Shown: positions 36,420 through 48,570, numbered from the stretch's first letter. The stretch: DNA of 64,000 nt from Sycobia sp. Sy_11 (GCA_018907035.1 JACCIC010000270.1:444001-508000), one strand, 5' to 3'. Numbers and translations are program-made. Notes: a model not told the origin generated them from the sequence alone.

Positions 36420-37121
36420 ATATCAACATTTTTTGGGAAGGGGGAGGTATGCAATTAACGGGGAGGATACCGAGGATGGAGAGAGCCGCGGCGTCGGGTG
36501 TTTTTAATGAAATCGCGCCTTTTTCCGCGCTACCTGTCCACCCCCCGGTCGTATAGTCTTACGGAGTGCATACAAGCCGATCTCACGACGATCTCTCCCG
36601 TTGAATCACGATTTTTCAAATTTAGACCGAACGTTCCATACTCGCCGGGGTGTCGCTCTGATCATCTCTATCTCTCTCTCTCCCGCTGGCTTTCTCCCAT
36701 ACACTTCGAAGCTTATATTAATTATACCGACCACCCTGCCACTTCTCTGGCTCTGGCATCGCCGCTCTTAAAAGAAGCGCGAACTATAATTCTCAACGGT
36801 CGCGCTTGGAGAGTGCTCGCGAGAAAAGGATGAGCGCTCTTACATTTTAATTATAAAGGAAAAAACAAACTTCGTCATGCCTGGGCAGTGTCTGCGCTTC
36901 TCTGTTAATCTCTGTTAAAAGAAGAGCAGCAGATTCGTGGAACCAACTCCAGTATATACAAACCCATTAACTCTAAACGATACTTCGAAAAGCGCATCGC
37001 TCTTTAACGGCTGTACGAACGATTTGGAACAGTTTGCTGCGAGTTACTTTACCGCATAATATACGTATTATTTATATGCGTAAGCGTAAATGCCACGTTC
37101 TGCGATTTAGAATACATATAC

Positions 37122-37124
<3 letters not shown>
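36420..37124. other. Unique sequence
   Basis: CpG-rich unique DNA. The + frame at 36498-36833 has no domain. Confidence 0.6.

Positions 37125-37177
<53 letters not shown>
37125..37177. repeat. (TA)n microsatellite
   Basis: Pure TA array of about 53 bp, the first of a close pair. Confidence 0.97.
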
Positions 37178-37179
<2 letters not shown>

Positions 37180-37316
37180 TCGAAAGATGCTCGGGAGAGG
37201 GAGAAACATAAAAAAGGGGAAAATAATAAAAGTACGAGCCGTAATTTTAAAAGCCGCGGTGTTCCGCGTCCGCCTTATTGAAAATCCGGACACGGATTCG
37301 CATAAAACTCCCGCTC

Positions 37317-37319
<3 letters not shown>

Positions 37320-37369
<50 letters not shown>
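37320..37369. repeat. (TA)n microsatellite
   Basis: Pure TA array of about 50 bp, 143 bp after the previous one. The two self-complementary arrays could pair with each other. Confidence 0.97.
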
Positions 37370-37371
<2 letters not shown>

Positions 37372-37941
37372 CGAATATATGTATAAAACGAGAGTAACCA
37401 GAATTTCTACCGCGTAGCGCGGATCATATTGTGCGGCGCTACTCCGTGCGCGTTCACGTCGCCCCCCGCCCCCACGCCAGAGAATGATTTACTGCCGCGC
37501 CCAAGGAATCGGGCTGAGCGAAAAAGAGCGGGTGGTAGAGAGGGGCTGGGGGGTAGGGATGGGCCAATTTATTTCACCGACACCACGCATATTTCGGCGA
37601 GAACTAGCGCGCGAGGAAGGGTCGGAAAGGGGGGGGGGAGTGGTGGGAGACGCATGAACGTGCACAGCCAGGCAGAGGCAGTCCCGCGCCACTAAATCGC
37701 CCGTCCTATCGCCCCGGTGTTCGCTTATAAACGGAGTTTTGTATATACCCGTCGTGCACTTCCTTGTGCATCCAAAAATCCCTTGCTTGTTTTGCCAACT
37801 GAATCCCATCACCTCTACCGCTCTTGATATCCCGTCGCCCTCATAGAAGATAGAACCCAGCGGAGCTTCGCACTGGATATAATATCCTCTACAGCAACTG
37901 GCCGCCTTTAATCGTAAAACACCGGGCTTGGACGAGCGTGG

Positions 37942-37943
<2 letters not shown>

Positions 37944-37992
<49 letters not shown>
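37944..37992. repeat. (GA)n microsatellite
   Basis: About 24 pure GA units. Confidence 0.97.
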
Positions 37993-37994
<2 letters not shown>

Positions 37995-38220
37995 CCGAGA
38001 TAGAAATTCCAGCAGCAGTAACGTGAAGCAACGCGGATCGAGCGCCGCGAGCACATCCATCAATCTCTCCGTCTCTCTCCCTCTCTCACTCTCTCCGCTT
38101 GCACCGCGCTCGGGGATGGGACGGAGGTCGGATCGCCGCCGCCGCCGACTCGCCGGGTTGCGCGCGGATTCCGCGAGATGCGCGCACCTGTGCCTGTCTC
38201 GCTTTCTTCCGTTTTCCCGT

Positions 38221-38266
38221 GGGGACGGCGTGGGCGGGGGGGGGGGGGCGGAGGGTTGTGGGTGGG
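38221..38266 (+). other. G-quadruplex motif
   Basis: Six G runs of three or more (G4, G3, G13, G3, G3, G3) lie within 46 bases with short loops, in a CpG-rich segment. Many alternative quadruplexes are possible. Confidence 0.8.
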
Positions 38267-38454
38267 AAGAGAGTTGGGTCGGGAACGAAGGAGAGGGATA
38301 GCCGGGCTTGATTAATGGCGCGAAGCTCCGCAATCGATGCCCCGTCCGCTCGCGGGATATATGTATATATACGTAGCGTATTCGGGACCGGCGCCATTGG
38401 TTAGCTCGAAGCTTCCATAAACGTGGCTATTATAGCTCGAGCAATTCACTTCCG

Positions 38455-38546
<92 letters not shown>
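38455..38546. repeat. Compound (TA)n-(GA)n array
   Basis: A pure TA run (to 38506) is followed after GC by about 18 GA units (38510-38546). It is the third junction of TA with GA/CT arrays. Confidence 0.97.
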
Positions 38547-38549
<3 letters not shown>

Positions 38550-39540
38550 TGCAGAGTTTGTCGAAATAATCGCCGAAGATACAGAATTTGGATGCCTTGA
38601 TCTAGAGCGGCGGAGGATGGACTGTTACAGACAATTTATCCCCGGCTTTGCATTCGTAAATAATAGACGATAAACTATACAAACGGCTGAAACTTTTGTT
38701 GAAAATCCTTGACTTTTCTTGTATTTTAAACTATCTCTGTGGCTTCAAATGAATTATACTCGTCCTTCATTAACTCTGATGACAGCGAAATCTACATTAT
38801 CGATTAAACGATTTCTTTCCATCAAAATAGAAATTTTCGTAAAATATTGGTCATATTTAAGAAGAAAATAATTGAAAAGCCTCTTAAAGTTTAAAGCTGA
38901 AGAAAGACATTTAAAAATATTAAAACCATCACTATCACAGTATAGCACAGCTTGGTAATAATAAATGATATCTCATATAAAATAATTTTGAACCTAATTC
39001 AAGAAATATTCTGTAAAAACCAATCTGTAAAAACGTTTTAAAACGGCTTTTTTTATAATCAATATCGGCAATTTTTCAAACAAAAATGTTATTTTTATTA
39101 TATTTTCTGTGATTATAATATGAATTTTTCTCGAATATTCTGTTTTAAAAAGATAGTTTCTTTGTTAAGAGAAATCTGTACGATAAGAATTTTAATAAGT
39201 TTTTATTTAAAAAATTTTAATGATCTTTTGAAAATCATTATCAATCCGATGAAAATTTCTATATCGGGAAAAATATATTTGAAATATAGTAAGATATAGA
39301 GTCGGAGTTAGCTAGTAACGGTCAATTTTGCATGGACTCACCTCAATTTTGAATAATGTGAATATGAAGTAAAAGCTATTATCAATATTGTACGATCAAA
39401 TTTTACTAAAAATCTTAAACAATTCAGTTGTTAGACAGATTTTTTTTCAATTTTCATAATTCTGTTCTTGTACCGTCCCAGCAGTTACGTCAGGTTATAG
39501 TTCTGAAATCAAAAGTAGAAAGTTGGCTCGAATACATACT
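38547..39540. other. AT-rich, repeat-poor tract
   Basis: 1 kb of unique AT-rich DNA. A donor-like GAG/GTGAGT lies on the - strand near 39340. No gene recognised. Confidence 0.65.
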
Positions 39541-39774
39541 ACGAACCACTTCCTCCACCCACCCCTCTCCATCTCTCTCGCTCATTTCGCATCCACGTTT
39601 AGTCTCTCATAACGTAGTTTTATCAAAACTTTCCCCCATCAGCCAACGTGTCGACCGCGGCGGCCGAATCGGTGTAAGCGAGCCATTTACCTTATCGCTG
39701 CGACTGGCGCAGTCCGTGGCACGGAAGCCGCCGCGAGGATGAGCGATCGCGCGCTTATCAGCGGCGTTTCCTCG

Positions 39775-39775
<1 letters not shown>

Positions 39776-39812
<37 letters not shown>
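39776..39812. repeat. (GT)n microsatellite
   Basis: About 18 GT units. Confidence 0.97.
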
Positions 39813-39816
<4 letters not shown>

Positions 39817-39984
39817 CTGCATGTGTCGCTTGAGCAGGAATCTCCACCCTCCCCGCGTAAGCCTCGGCCAAGTTCTGCTTTCCTCATTGCCCCCTCTGCG
39901 CTCTATACGTATATATAAATATATAACCGTCTCGTCGCGAGAATCGTTTAGGTATTGCACGCATTTTATGTGTATATATACATG

Positions 39985-39989
<5 letters not shown>

Positions 39990-40042
<53 letters not shown>
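39990..40042. repeat. (TA)n microsatellite
   Basis: Pure TA array of about 53 bp. Confidence 0.97.
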
Positions 40043-40045
<3 letters not shown>

Positions 40046-40221
40046 AGAGCGACTCTGCGGCTGATTAGCCGAAGGTTGTGCAACGGCAATCCCGCTGGTT
40101 ATAACGCGGCCACCCCTGGCCCTCCTCGGTTATATACGTCGGACGATGGCTGAGGGGACGAGGTTTACGCCCCGCGAGTAATTACATCCAAGTTTCGGAG
40201 TTTCGCACGGCGACACACACA

Positions 40222-40223
<2 letters not shown>

Positions 40224-40277
<54 letters not shown>
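40224..40277. repeat. (TA)n microsatellite
   Basis: Pure TA array of about 54 bp preceded by a short CA run. Confidence 0.97.
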
Positions 40278-40280
<3 letters not shown>

Positions 40281-40659
40281 GAACACCCGCCACTTCCGTT
40301 TGGTTTAGCCTCGCGGCCCCTACGGCTCGTCCGCCTCCTCTCACCGCCAGGGTGTTCACCCCCTCCTCCTTCGCCACTGTCGGCTGTTGCGGGTAGGGGG
40401 CCGTGGAGGCTTTATGTCTTGGCTCGACCATCCCCCCCCCTCTCTCTCGCTCTTACTCTCCGTCTCTCTAGAGGGTACAATCTTGTCGGGCACGTCCGCG
40501 TCTCCGTAGCCAGTGTCTTGGCCGTACGCGCGTCCATACACAATACATTCATATATATATATATTCGTAGAGGCAAACGCTCGGACGTACGTGCAGGGAA
40601 CAGCGCGCCCTATTGAGATTGCGCGTATGGGGCACGACTGACGCCCGCACCCGCCGTGC

Positions 40660-40825
40660 TCGCGCCTCCATTAATTATGGGGCGCGTGGCCCTGACTGTA
40701 TGGGATTGATTGGGCCGCGCCGATAATCAAGCCCCCCCTCTCCCAGCCTGACAGAGAGGGAGCTTTTTAACCCGATTCAGCTGATTAATCAAATTTGCTG
40801 TCTCCGCCAATTCTACAGCTGGAAG
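40660..40825. promoter_or_regulatory. Possible enhancer-like segment
   Basis: Within 165 bp there are several TAAT/ATTA and GATT/AATC homeodomain-type cores, including ATTAATTA, GATAATCA and GATTAATCA, plus two CAGCTG E-boxes. The sequence is otherwise complex and repeat-free, between a GC-rich tract and a CT array. Binding-site clusters like this occur by chance too. Cross-species conservation would decide. Confidence 0.2.
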
Positions 40826-40830
40826 GCTGC

Positions 40831-40831
<1 letters not shown>

Positions 40832-40868
<37 letters not shown>
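40832..40868. repeat. (CT)n microsatellite
   Basis: About 18 CT units followed by GTATGT. Confidence 0.97.
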
Positions 40869-40874
<6 letters not shown>

Positions 40875-41044
40875 GTATGTGCGCGTGTTGATATGTGTGT
40901 ATTTGTATATATATTTTTTCTCCGTCTGACTCACGGGGTGACATCAATCTGAGCTGTTTTGTTCGGGCGAATTGACGGAGCCCGTCTATGCGAAGGGTTA
41001 TGACGCAGATTATTTGACAAATCGTTGTGTTGTAAATAGTCATT

Positions 41045-43050
41045 GACAATTTGACGTTCGTAGTCAGGATTCGAGCCGTCGGAAATTTTTGATTTCATAG
41101 TAAAGTGTAATATGCAATTATTGTATTTTATTTATTCTCATCGAAATTTATTTAATCTATGTGTTCGAAATCTTATCAATACGTAATGGATAATGGGATT
41201 AGTTTTTTATATTTTCTGAAAGGTGACGCTGGTAATTTATCGCAGCATGTCATAGACTTATAGACTTTCAATGTGGTGGCGAGTTTCATAGAATCCTACG
41301 TTGATCTTGGCGAAACAACGTTTGCCGAAAGTGACTGTCGCAAATTTGCCACATTCATTCGTACCATGATTTTCTCAGTTTCAGCTTATTTATTTACAAG
41401 TTGCATTTGCACGTGGTTATTGATTCCATTATTATTCCTTCCTTTAGACTATTATTGTTCTGAGTTATATCTATAGCGTATTCGCGACTCTAAACGCGAT
41501 TTGATGTAAGACTTTCCTAGTAGAAATGCATTTTATTTTTAAGGTATAAATAAGGAATTTTCAAATGAAGATACCTAGTAACAGGGTATCTTTGTTCTGT
41601 AGTAAATAGGAAAACATGTAACGTTTTTTACGGTCATTCCGGCCGATTTATAGTTACATTTTTTCAAGCTATTTTTTCGGCATTTTTGGTCTCTAATAGT
41701 TAGTTTCGGATCAATATATTTTTGGTTATGACTAAAATTTATCTTAAAATAAGGTTAAGCGAGGTATAATATATAACCTAGCTAAAAAATTGATATCGCT
41801 ATTATGCTTTCTTGTATAAATTCATTGACTTTAATCATTATTTTAATTAATTAATCATAAATTAATCGTAAAAAATTAATTTTATTGTATACAATTTCAA
41901 AAATATCAAATGATATTATTTATTTTATAAATAAATAGGATAGTATTACTAACTAACAACCAATAATTGAAGCACTGTACTAAGACATCAATGAATAGTA
42001 GTTTTTAGTTAACTGCTTCATGCGAAATTTTACACATTAAATAATAAAAGGAAAATATTTCAAAAACTAATTTATTACGTATAATTTTCAACCAAATCGA
42101 ACGAAAACAGACTTTATTATCACTTTGCAATTTCTGAAAATTGTTAGTTTCCGTATCTTATGATTTTTCTTTTCTTCAATAAATGTCATAATGTTATATT
42201 ATGTAAATGTTAATTGTTAAATAAATAGTTCATTTACCTCCCAGAAACAAGGTTGAAAAAACCTAGTTTTTACCTAGTTTTTACCTAGTTTTAACCTAGT
42301 AACTACTTTCAAGCCTATTAAAAATTCTTAGATTTCTACCAGGGTTATAGTACAATTCTTTGAGGCTTGAAAAACATTGAAATCTGACTTAAGATTTGTA
42401 AAATAATGTTAAATATTCAGTGGGGATTATCGTATTATATGTTTTTTAGCCAAGCATGCTTCTCATACATGGTAGGCAAATTCGCCCCGTGCCTTCGACT
42501 ACATTGGCTGCGAAGTCAAATTTTAAAGAGGTCTTGAAGCATTAATAAACTTCTCTCTGCTCGTTTCACTATGAAGCTCTGTTCACAATAAGTGCTAAAA
42601 AATCATTCGTAGGAGTATCTTTCCCATTTATATTTAGCTTTTAATTAAAAGAAGATGCGAGAGGATAAAAAATACGTACAAAATTTTATCATCAAGAGAA
42701 ACGAAAAAGGAGGGTAGATATAAATCTGTAGAATAAGTTGTTGGACAAGGAATTTATAGGAAGAGGAATTCCCACCTGCTAGCGGTTTGAACTACTGATG
42801 TATTTTATTAGTAAGGTACAAAACGTGCATGGCATAACATTATCCCCCTGTCTGAAAATGGATTTACATCTCCAGTACGCCATACTCCGCGTCTCGTAAA
42901 TAATCGATGTGAAGTAATGGATTTTATTTTAACTCATGCACACAAGTTGTGAGATATTCTAACAGAACTGTATTACAAATATTTTTTTTTTCATGGGCTA
43001 GATCGCGATTCTGTATAGCTATTAATATACTGTAAGTCCTTCGGGTTTTA
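41045..43050. other. AT-rich, repeat-poor tract
   Basis: 2 kb of AT-rich DNA with no microsatellite. It holds the 11-bp tandem repeat at 42261-42300 and a cluster of TTAAT motifs near 41831-41885. A 67-codon + frame at 41273-41476 includes one hydrophobic stretch (FSVSAYLFTSCICTWLLIPL) but no recognised family. Confidence 0.6.
42261..42300. repeat. Tandem 11-bp repeat, 3.6 copies
   Basis: Units of ACCTAGTTTTT, the third ending in TTTTA and the last partial (ACCTAGT). Single related ACCTAG motifs occur upstream near 41574 and 41776. Confidence 0.93.
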
Positions 43051-43051
43051 A

Positions 43052-43081
43052 ATTTTTTTTTTTTGTTTTTTTTTTTTTTTT
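43052..43081. repeat. Poly-T tract
   Basis: About 29 T with a single G, at the junction of an AT-rich tract and the next CpG-rich block. No retroposon recognised. Confidence 0.95.
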
Positions 43082-43321
43082 CAATAGACACCACACCTAC
43101 TTTTCATCGGCTCGAGCGCATTGACAAGATCCGACATATGTGTCATCGATCAATCGCGCCGTTGCCAAATCTGCATATAATTCCCAGTACCAGTTGGAGC
43201 TTGAGCGCAGCTCGTACGCGCGCGTTCGTTCTATACGACCAATGAAAAACAGGTGGAAGAACTCCTTCGGGCGAAGTATGCGTCGACTTCCTGTGCTACA
43301 TATATATATATATATATATAC

Positions 43322-44100
43322 ATGAATCGTTCCTGCCTTCGCTATATGCATTATGTAAGGTGCATACGGGAAACATAATTCCGGCCGGTTTAATCGCGCC
43401 ATTTGGTATTCATAATTAAATTTTCCGATTCGAATAAATTAAACGCGCTAATTATACGCGCCTCGGGAGGACGGCAAGAAGGGGGGAGGGATCCCAGAAT
43501 AACGAGCCCGCGCCGGCGCTCAGGATAGCCCCGTTATTTTTACCGAGTCCGTAATGTACGCAGCCTCGAGCCCGTTCGTCCATAAAATCCTAGGCTTATA
43601 AAATTTCGCGCCGCCTCCTAATCGTTCATAATTTATTTACTTAAAGTCCAAATTACGCCTGTAATTACGATCCAAGAATGATGCAGAGAATGTTGACAAA
43701 CCATTTCGTATTACATATATGTATATATATAGATAATCATTGATAAAAATTTGATGTAATCGTTATCAATGACTGTTGCAGCGTCCGCGACAACGGCGAA
43801 CGACAATGATGTGCGCAAAAATAGAGCGAAGTACGAATGAGAATCCATTGTTTCAATACCATCACCTCTCACCCGTCGTCACAGCCCTCACGGCCAGCCG
43901 TGAAAGTTAATAAGATAGTCAGTCAGGCAATCAATCAATTCATCGGCCGACGCTTACATACATCGGATCCCCATGCCAATCAGCCAATTAATATATCCCG
44001 GCGACGTCGTCGACGCCTCGACGCCTCCCCCCCCCGTACCATATAGTATAGGAAACTTTCGCGCTTGTCCCGCTCTCGCGTATCATCTTCCCACTCCCCT
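43322..44100. other. Unique mixed sequence
   Basis: Complex repeat-free DNA with several TAATTA-type motifs (about 43408-43460 and 43620-43680). No gene recognised. Confidence 0.6.
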
Positions 44101-44114
44101 CTCGATCCTCCTCC

Positions 44115-44163
44115 TACACACACACACACACACAGACACACACACTCTCTCTCTCTCTCTCTC
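44115..44163. repeat. Compound (CA)n-(CT)n tract
   Basis: A CA run with one GA interruption passes directly into CT repeats. Confidence 0.95.
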
Positions 44164-44463
44164 ATTTGTCGGGCCGCCCACGGCGAGCTAAAGACAGCGT
44201 AAGTGTCGCGCAGCACAGCTACGTCGCTCTCGTTATATATATATATATACAGATTGGACGGATGCTCGCGGTCCCAGTGTCACGGTTACGCGAGATAGTC
44301 GGACGCTATATATATATATACCCTCGTATACATGCTCGTTCTCCGTTATATTCGCGCGTGGGTTGAGCACGCGGCCGGCATTCGGCCAATTTACACGGCG
44401 GTTAGGCAATGGGAAGGAAAATCTCGGCCGTTTATCGACAGGATTTCCATCTCACCCGCCCTC

Positions 44464-44465
<2 letters not shown>

Positions 44466-44503
<38 letters not shown>

Positions 44504-44546
44504 TTATTATATATATATATAAATATTTTTTTTTATTTTTTTTTTA
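44466..44546. repeat. (TA)n array followed by T-rich tract
   Basis: A TA run (44466-44499), a TTTATTTATT spacer, a shorter TA run and then T-rich sequence. Confidence 0.95.
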
Positions 44547-44761
44547 TTCATCGTCGAGCCGCCGAGCCGTTGGCGAAGCCGCGCGAAGTTTTATGCTTAC
44601 GACCCGATTCGCCCGGTGCTCTTTATGCAATACAACCATAGGCGCCCTCGTCGCTCGCGCGCCCATACAGCCTCGCATATTGATAAATTCTTTTTGTCAA
44701 CTATAACGCACGCGCAGACTTCGCGCAACGAACGCAGAAATATATGTATATAGAAAGAGAG

Positions 44762-44764
<3 letters not shown>

Positions 44765-44805
<41 letters not shown>
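44765..44805. repeat. (GA)n microsatellite
   Basis: About 20 GA units. Confidence 0.97.
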
Positions 44806-44810
<5 letters not shown>

Positions 44811-45780
44811 GCGCGATAAAGAATGGAGGAGGGTGGGAGGACTTGTCGCTGCGCCCACGCGACTCATAACCGACCACGATCGCTTATATATTAGATCTCC
44901 TATGTAAATTAGAAAGCGAGGGCGACGTAATTTCGCTCCGTTGGATTCCGCGACGGTAAATCAATATGTTTAATACAAATGTACGCGCGTTATTGAAGCG
45001 AGACGTAATCCATAAGCGTAAGAACCCGTAGTCGGTCGTAACGCACATCTCTGCTTTTCTATCTCTCTCGCCCTCTCTTTCTGTCTCACACCCCTCCCCC
45101 CCCATCTATTAGAATTTATTTAAACATTAAATGGTCGCGAGCGAGCAGATGCCGGTATATTTTCAAGATGGAAAATCTACGAACATCGGGTAGATTACGT
45201 GTGTTTATCTACACGTAAATCAAATATACTTTAATAACGACAATTTGTAAATTATTTATGGAAGTAAATCATTCTAGTATGTTATGCTAAAGACACGATC
45301 TTAAATTTAGACAAGCGTTTAAGTAAGCTAGACACTAAACATATATATGTGTAGGTTAATTAAAATAATGATAAAAATTTAACGATTATGGTGATGTAAT
45401 GCATCGCTCGAGATCATAAAATTACACGTAACTCCATCGCATAATGGCGGAAAAAATCAACAACCTTGCAAATAACCAAAAAGTAATTAAATGAATTAAT
45501 GATAATTAAGTGAATGTTTTATACGATTGGGCAACTTTAGTGTTATGTAATTATTCGCAGTACCTGTCATAATGATTTCTACTGCAGTTTCTGTAATGCA
45601 AGAAAGGCAAATCTCTTTCTCTCCCTGTCCTTTCTTTCTCACACTCTCTCCTTCTCCACCCCTTACAATTTCCCGCTCTCGAAATAATCTATTCGCCGTT
45701 TCTATTCCATTACAACACAATGCCGCCGAAAGACGTTTCGTCGCTCATATGCAAATAAAGCAGCAAATAGAAAGACAAGG
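44806..45780. other. Unique sequence, mostly AT-rich
   Basis: CpG-rich to about 45110, then AT-rich. No gene recognised. Confidence 0.6.
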
Positions 45781-45787
45781 TAGCAAG

Positions 45788-45791
<4 letters not shown>

Positions 45792-45836
<45 letters not shown>
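45792..45836. repeat. (GA)n microsatellite
   Basis: About 22 GA units. A CT array lies 140 bp further on (45978-46006), so the two form another inverted GA/CT pair. Confidence 0.97.
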
Positions 45837-45839
<3 letters not shown>

Positions 45840-45977
45840 GAAAGGATACGGCCTATATAGCTCATATAAAGCGACCTAATTACCGGACGCTTTTCTCTCC
45901 CCTGACTTCTCGTTTAGCACTCCGTGCGGCTCGCGATCGCTATTTCACGATTGCGGCAAAAGAGCGCGACCCGCGGC

Positions 45978-46006
<29 letters not shown>
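45978..46006. repeat. (CT)n microsatellite
   Basis: About 14 CT units ending in alternating CG. Confidence 0.96.
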
Positions 46007-46014
<8 letters not shown>

Positions 46015-46229
46015 TGCGCTATTAAGCTTTACGAGATAGCTCGTGCTTTTTCCTCCATCGCTCGCTCTCTCTCGCTCGCTCTCTCACAAACTCGCGCGCG
46101 CGCCGGCGTTCGTTGTATCAGCTCCTAATGCCCCCGGTATTTTTCCCTATTTACCGCGCGCCGGGACTTTAATGGGGACGACATGGGAAAGGACTCACCG
46201 GTGGCAGAGAAATAAATGCCGTGGAGAGC

Positions 46230-46235
46230 GAGAGG

Positions 46236-46269
<34 letters not shown>
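46230..46269. repeat. (GA)n tract
   Basis: GA repeats with AAA interruptions. Confidence 0.94.
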
Positions 46270-46701
46270 CCGAGTACATGCGCAGTAGAACAAAATCGTA
46301 AAAACATCGCGAGATGGTTGAGGTATCGACTAGATAGATGTTCTCGGCTTGTTATAATATTATATGACTGTTATGTTTGCGTTTCGTAATAGATATATCC
46401 GTATATATCTCGCGCATGTTATATATATATATAATATAGATATATCTCAGGAGGAACGTTATATAGAGGAGGCGGAATCGCAAAAACACCAAGGGAGTCG
46501 TAAAAGAAGGTAGCGCGGATGGACGGAAGGGGGGGTGGCAGTGGCTACCGATAAGGAGGAACAGTAGCGGTGGTAGATCTAGGGCTCTCGAAAAAAGGCG
46601 AGTGAACAGCGAGGGGGGGGGGGGAACACTCGAGCAAATACGTTCGTTTACGAGCTCGTTAAAGTTACTTGCCGAGCAGTCGTGCCTTCTTCCCTCTTTC
46701 T

Positions 46702-46703
46702 CA

Positions 46704-46761
<58 letters not shown>
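46702..46761. repeat. (CT)n microsatellite
   Basis: About 28 CT units with one CGT interruption. Confidence 0.97.
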
Positions 46762-46764
<3 letters not shown>

Positions 46765-46954
46765 CTTACTCTTCCGCCCGCGCGCGATCTTTAGTAATTT
46801 CATTAATGTAATCTCCTTCGCTCTGTCTCTCGCGGCAGCTCACCCCGCGAATTCCGACGTTATACACCTTCACTTATTTCTCCTACATCTGTCTCCTTTC
46901 TACTTCTTTCTTCTCTTACTCTTCCTTCGCCTTCCAGATTTATGTGTTTTGCTC

Positions 46955-46958
<4 letters not shown>

Positions 46959-46997
<39 letters not shown>
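46959..46997. repeat. (CT)n microsatellite
   Basis: About 19 CT units. Confidence 0.97.
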
Positions 46998-46999
<2 letters not shown>

Positions 47000-47170
47000 C
47001 CTCCCCATCTTGTCTTGTAGGCAGCTCCACTTGCTCCTCTTACCCTTTTTTATTTTATTTCGTTCCGATAATTGCGCTACAATTCTTGAGCTAATTGTAT
47101 TATTGCTCCTACCTCGACCGCCCTCCCCCGACGTCGTTTCTTCGAGCGATAAAAAAGAAAGAGGAGTTAA

Positions 47171-47190
47171 AATACGTCGTAATACGTCGT
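47171..47190. repeat. Tandem 10-bp duplication
   Basis: Two perfect adjacent copies of AATACGTCGT. Confidence 0.9.
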
Positions 47191-47309
47191 GTACTGCGGA
47201 CCGAGCGTTTACGACGGAAGTCGAGCTTCTTAAAATCGATGCGATCGCCTCTCCGTTTCTTTTGCCATTTATACATTCGGCGTACTTTTCCGATTGGAAT
47301 CTAAAAGTG

Positions 47310-48250
47310 CGATAAATGACGATGAGCAAGCGAAAGATGGGAATGCTAAATTCCGGCGAACGAAAAATTAATGAATTCTACCAGCTTGCGCAGCTCGAAA
47401 ATGGATGCTCGAGGGAGAAGTTTCGTCGTGTATTGTAATAGAACAAAGAATGGGATCCATAATGAGCTAGTTCTGGCACTGGATTTGCCGTCGCGTTTGC
47501 ACAAATACGTCCATGACGAAGAAAAAGGCTTTCCTTATATATTTTGACCAGTAGAATACAATCAGTTGATATTCAAGAAGCCTCCAAAGTTCGCATTCGA
47601 AAAGTTCACATCTGTTTCAAAAGTTGCGACGGTGATCGAATTTGAAACTTTTTTTTTATTTTTTCAGCAACTTCCATTACTTGCAAAATCGTGGCTAATT
47701 AAAATTTGATGTATCGAAGAGGATAGTTTCAGTTTTAACCTGAATTCATTTTCCTAAATGATTTTAGCGGAAATTTTTTTACGGATAAACCAGGCTTTCA
47801 GCAAAAAAATCTTTGATCCACTTGTGTATATAAATCGTATTACTTGTGCTTTTAGCTTGAGTTATTTTTAGCTTGAAGTGTTTGATCGAAAGTGATTCAA
47901 AATGATAAAGTAATTACGTAGGTAAAAATGTTCAATAAAAAGAATCTCGTATATACAGTCTAAACTGCTCTCCGTTCGTTTGACAATTTAAGCCATATTC
48001 TATCCTCTACGAAAAAGACCTTAAAATTCTTATTTTACCGCTGAATATATGTTAAGAATATTATATTTCAGGGTAAGTATAGAAGTTGATTATTTACCTC
48101 GCGAGACAGGTAATGTAGCGAAGCGTGGGAGGTAAGTCAGACGATGTAAAAATCGACTTACACACCAGTGTCGGACTATATTTTTCAGAGCGATAATCGG
48201 AAAATCGTGTTAAAACTGTAATTTTGTGTTTAAAGTGGTGAAAAAAAATT
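47310..48250. other. AT-rich, repeat-poor tract
   Basis: Unique AT-rich DNA that contains the candidate exon at 48072-48131 and a spaced repeat of TTTAGCTTGA (47851 and 47868). Otherwise nothing is recognised. Confidence 0.6.
48072..48131 (+). other. Candidate 60-nt exon with an internal donor at its start
   Basis: An acceptor (TATATTTCAG, ending 48071) and a near-perfect donor (GGAG then GTAAGT, GT at 48132) enclose 60 nt. One frame is open: a leading G, 19 codons reading VSIEVDYLPRETGNVAKRG, and a trailing AG. The exon would therefore be phase 2 on both sides and skippable without a frameshift. A second donor consensus (GTAAGT at 48073) sits one base after the acceptor, and a third (CAG then GTAATG) at 48110. 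An acceptor followed at once by a donor and then by a downstream donor resembles the recursive-splicing exons described in animals, but the one-base offset makes this imperfect. Peptide family unknown. Confidence 0.25.
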
Positions 48251-48570
48251 CTTTTATTTCTACACGGGCCCGTGATATCGGCCTACCCATTTTTCCGATC
48301 TCGATATTACGTGCACGTATACGCGCGCACGGGGCATGAGAATCTTGGAACCGGGAACTCGGGCGAGTCCTTTCGTACGGGCGGTGGGCTCCAATTAACG
48401 CGGCTGGGTTATTCCTTTCGTTTCGGCACGCGTGGCTTTATAAGCTCTTATCTTTGCCGCGCGCGATTTCCATTCGATGTAATTTCAAGCGATTGGAAAC
48501 GAGAATGGGATTATAGCCGCTGCGCACGAGCCCCTCGGCGAGCGGGATTGGCTCTAGAGCTTTAAGAAAA
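48251..48570. other. CpG-rich unique segment
   Basis: A short CpG-rich island inside a long AT-rich region. The + frame 48272-48565 is open but without a domain. Confidence 0.55.

Noticed and set aside
41273..41476. 67-codon frame with a hydrophobic segment, considered as a receptor fragment
   Set aside because: No initiating ATG, no family motif, and the length is within chance.
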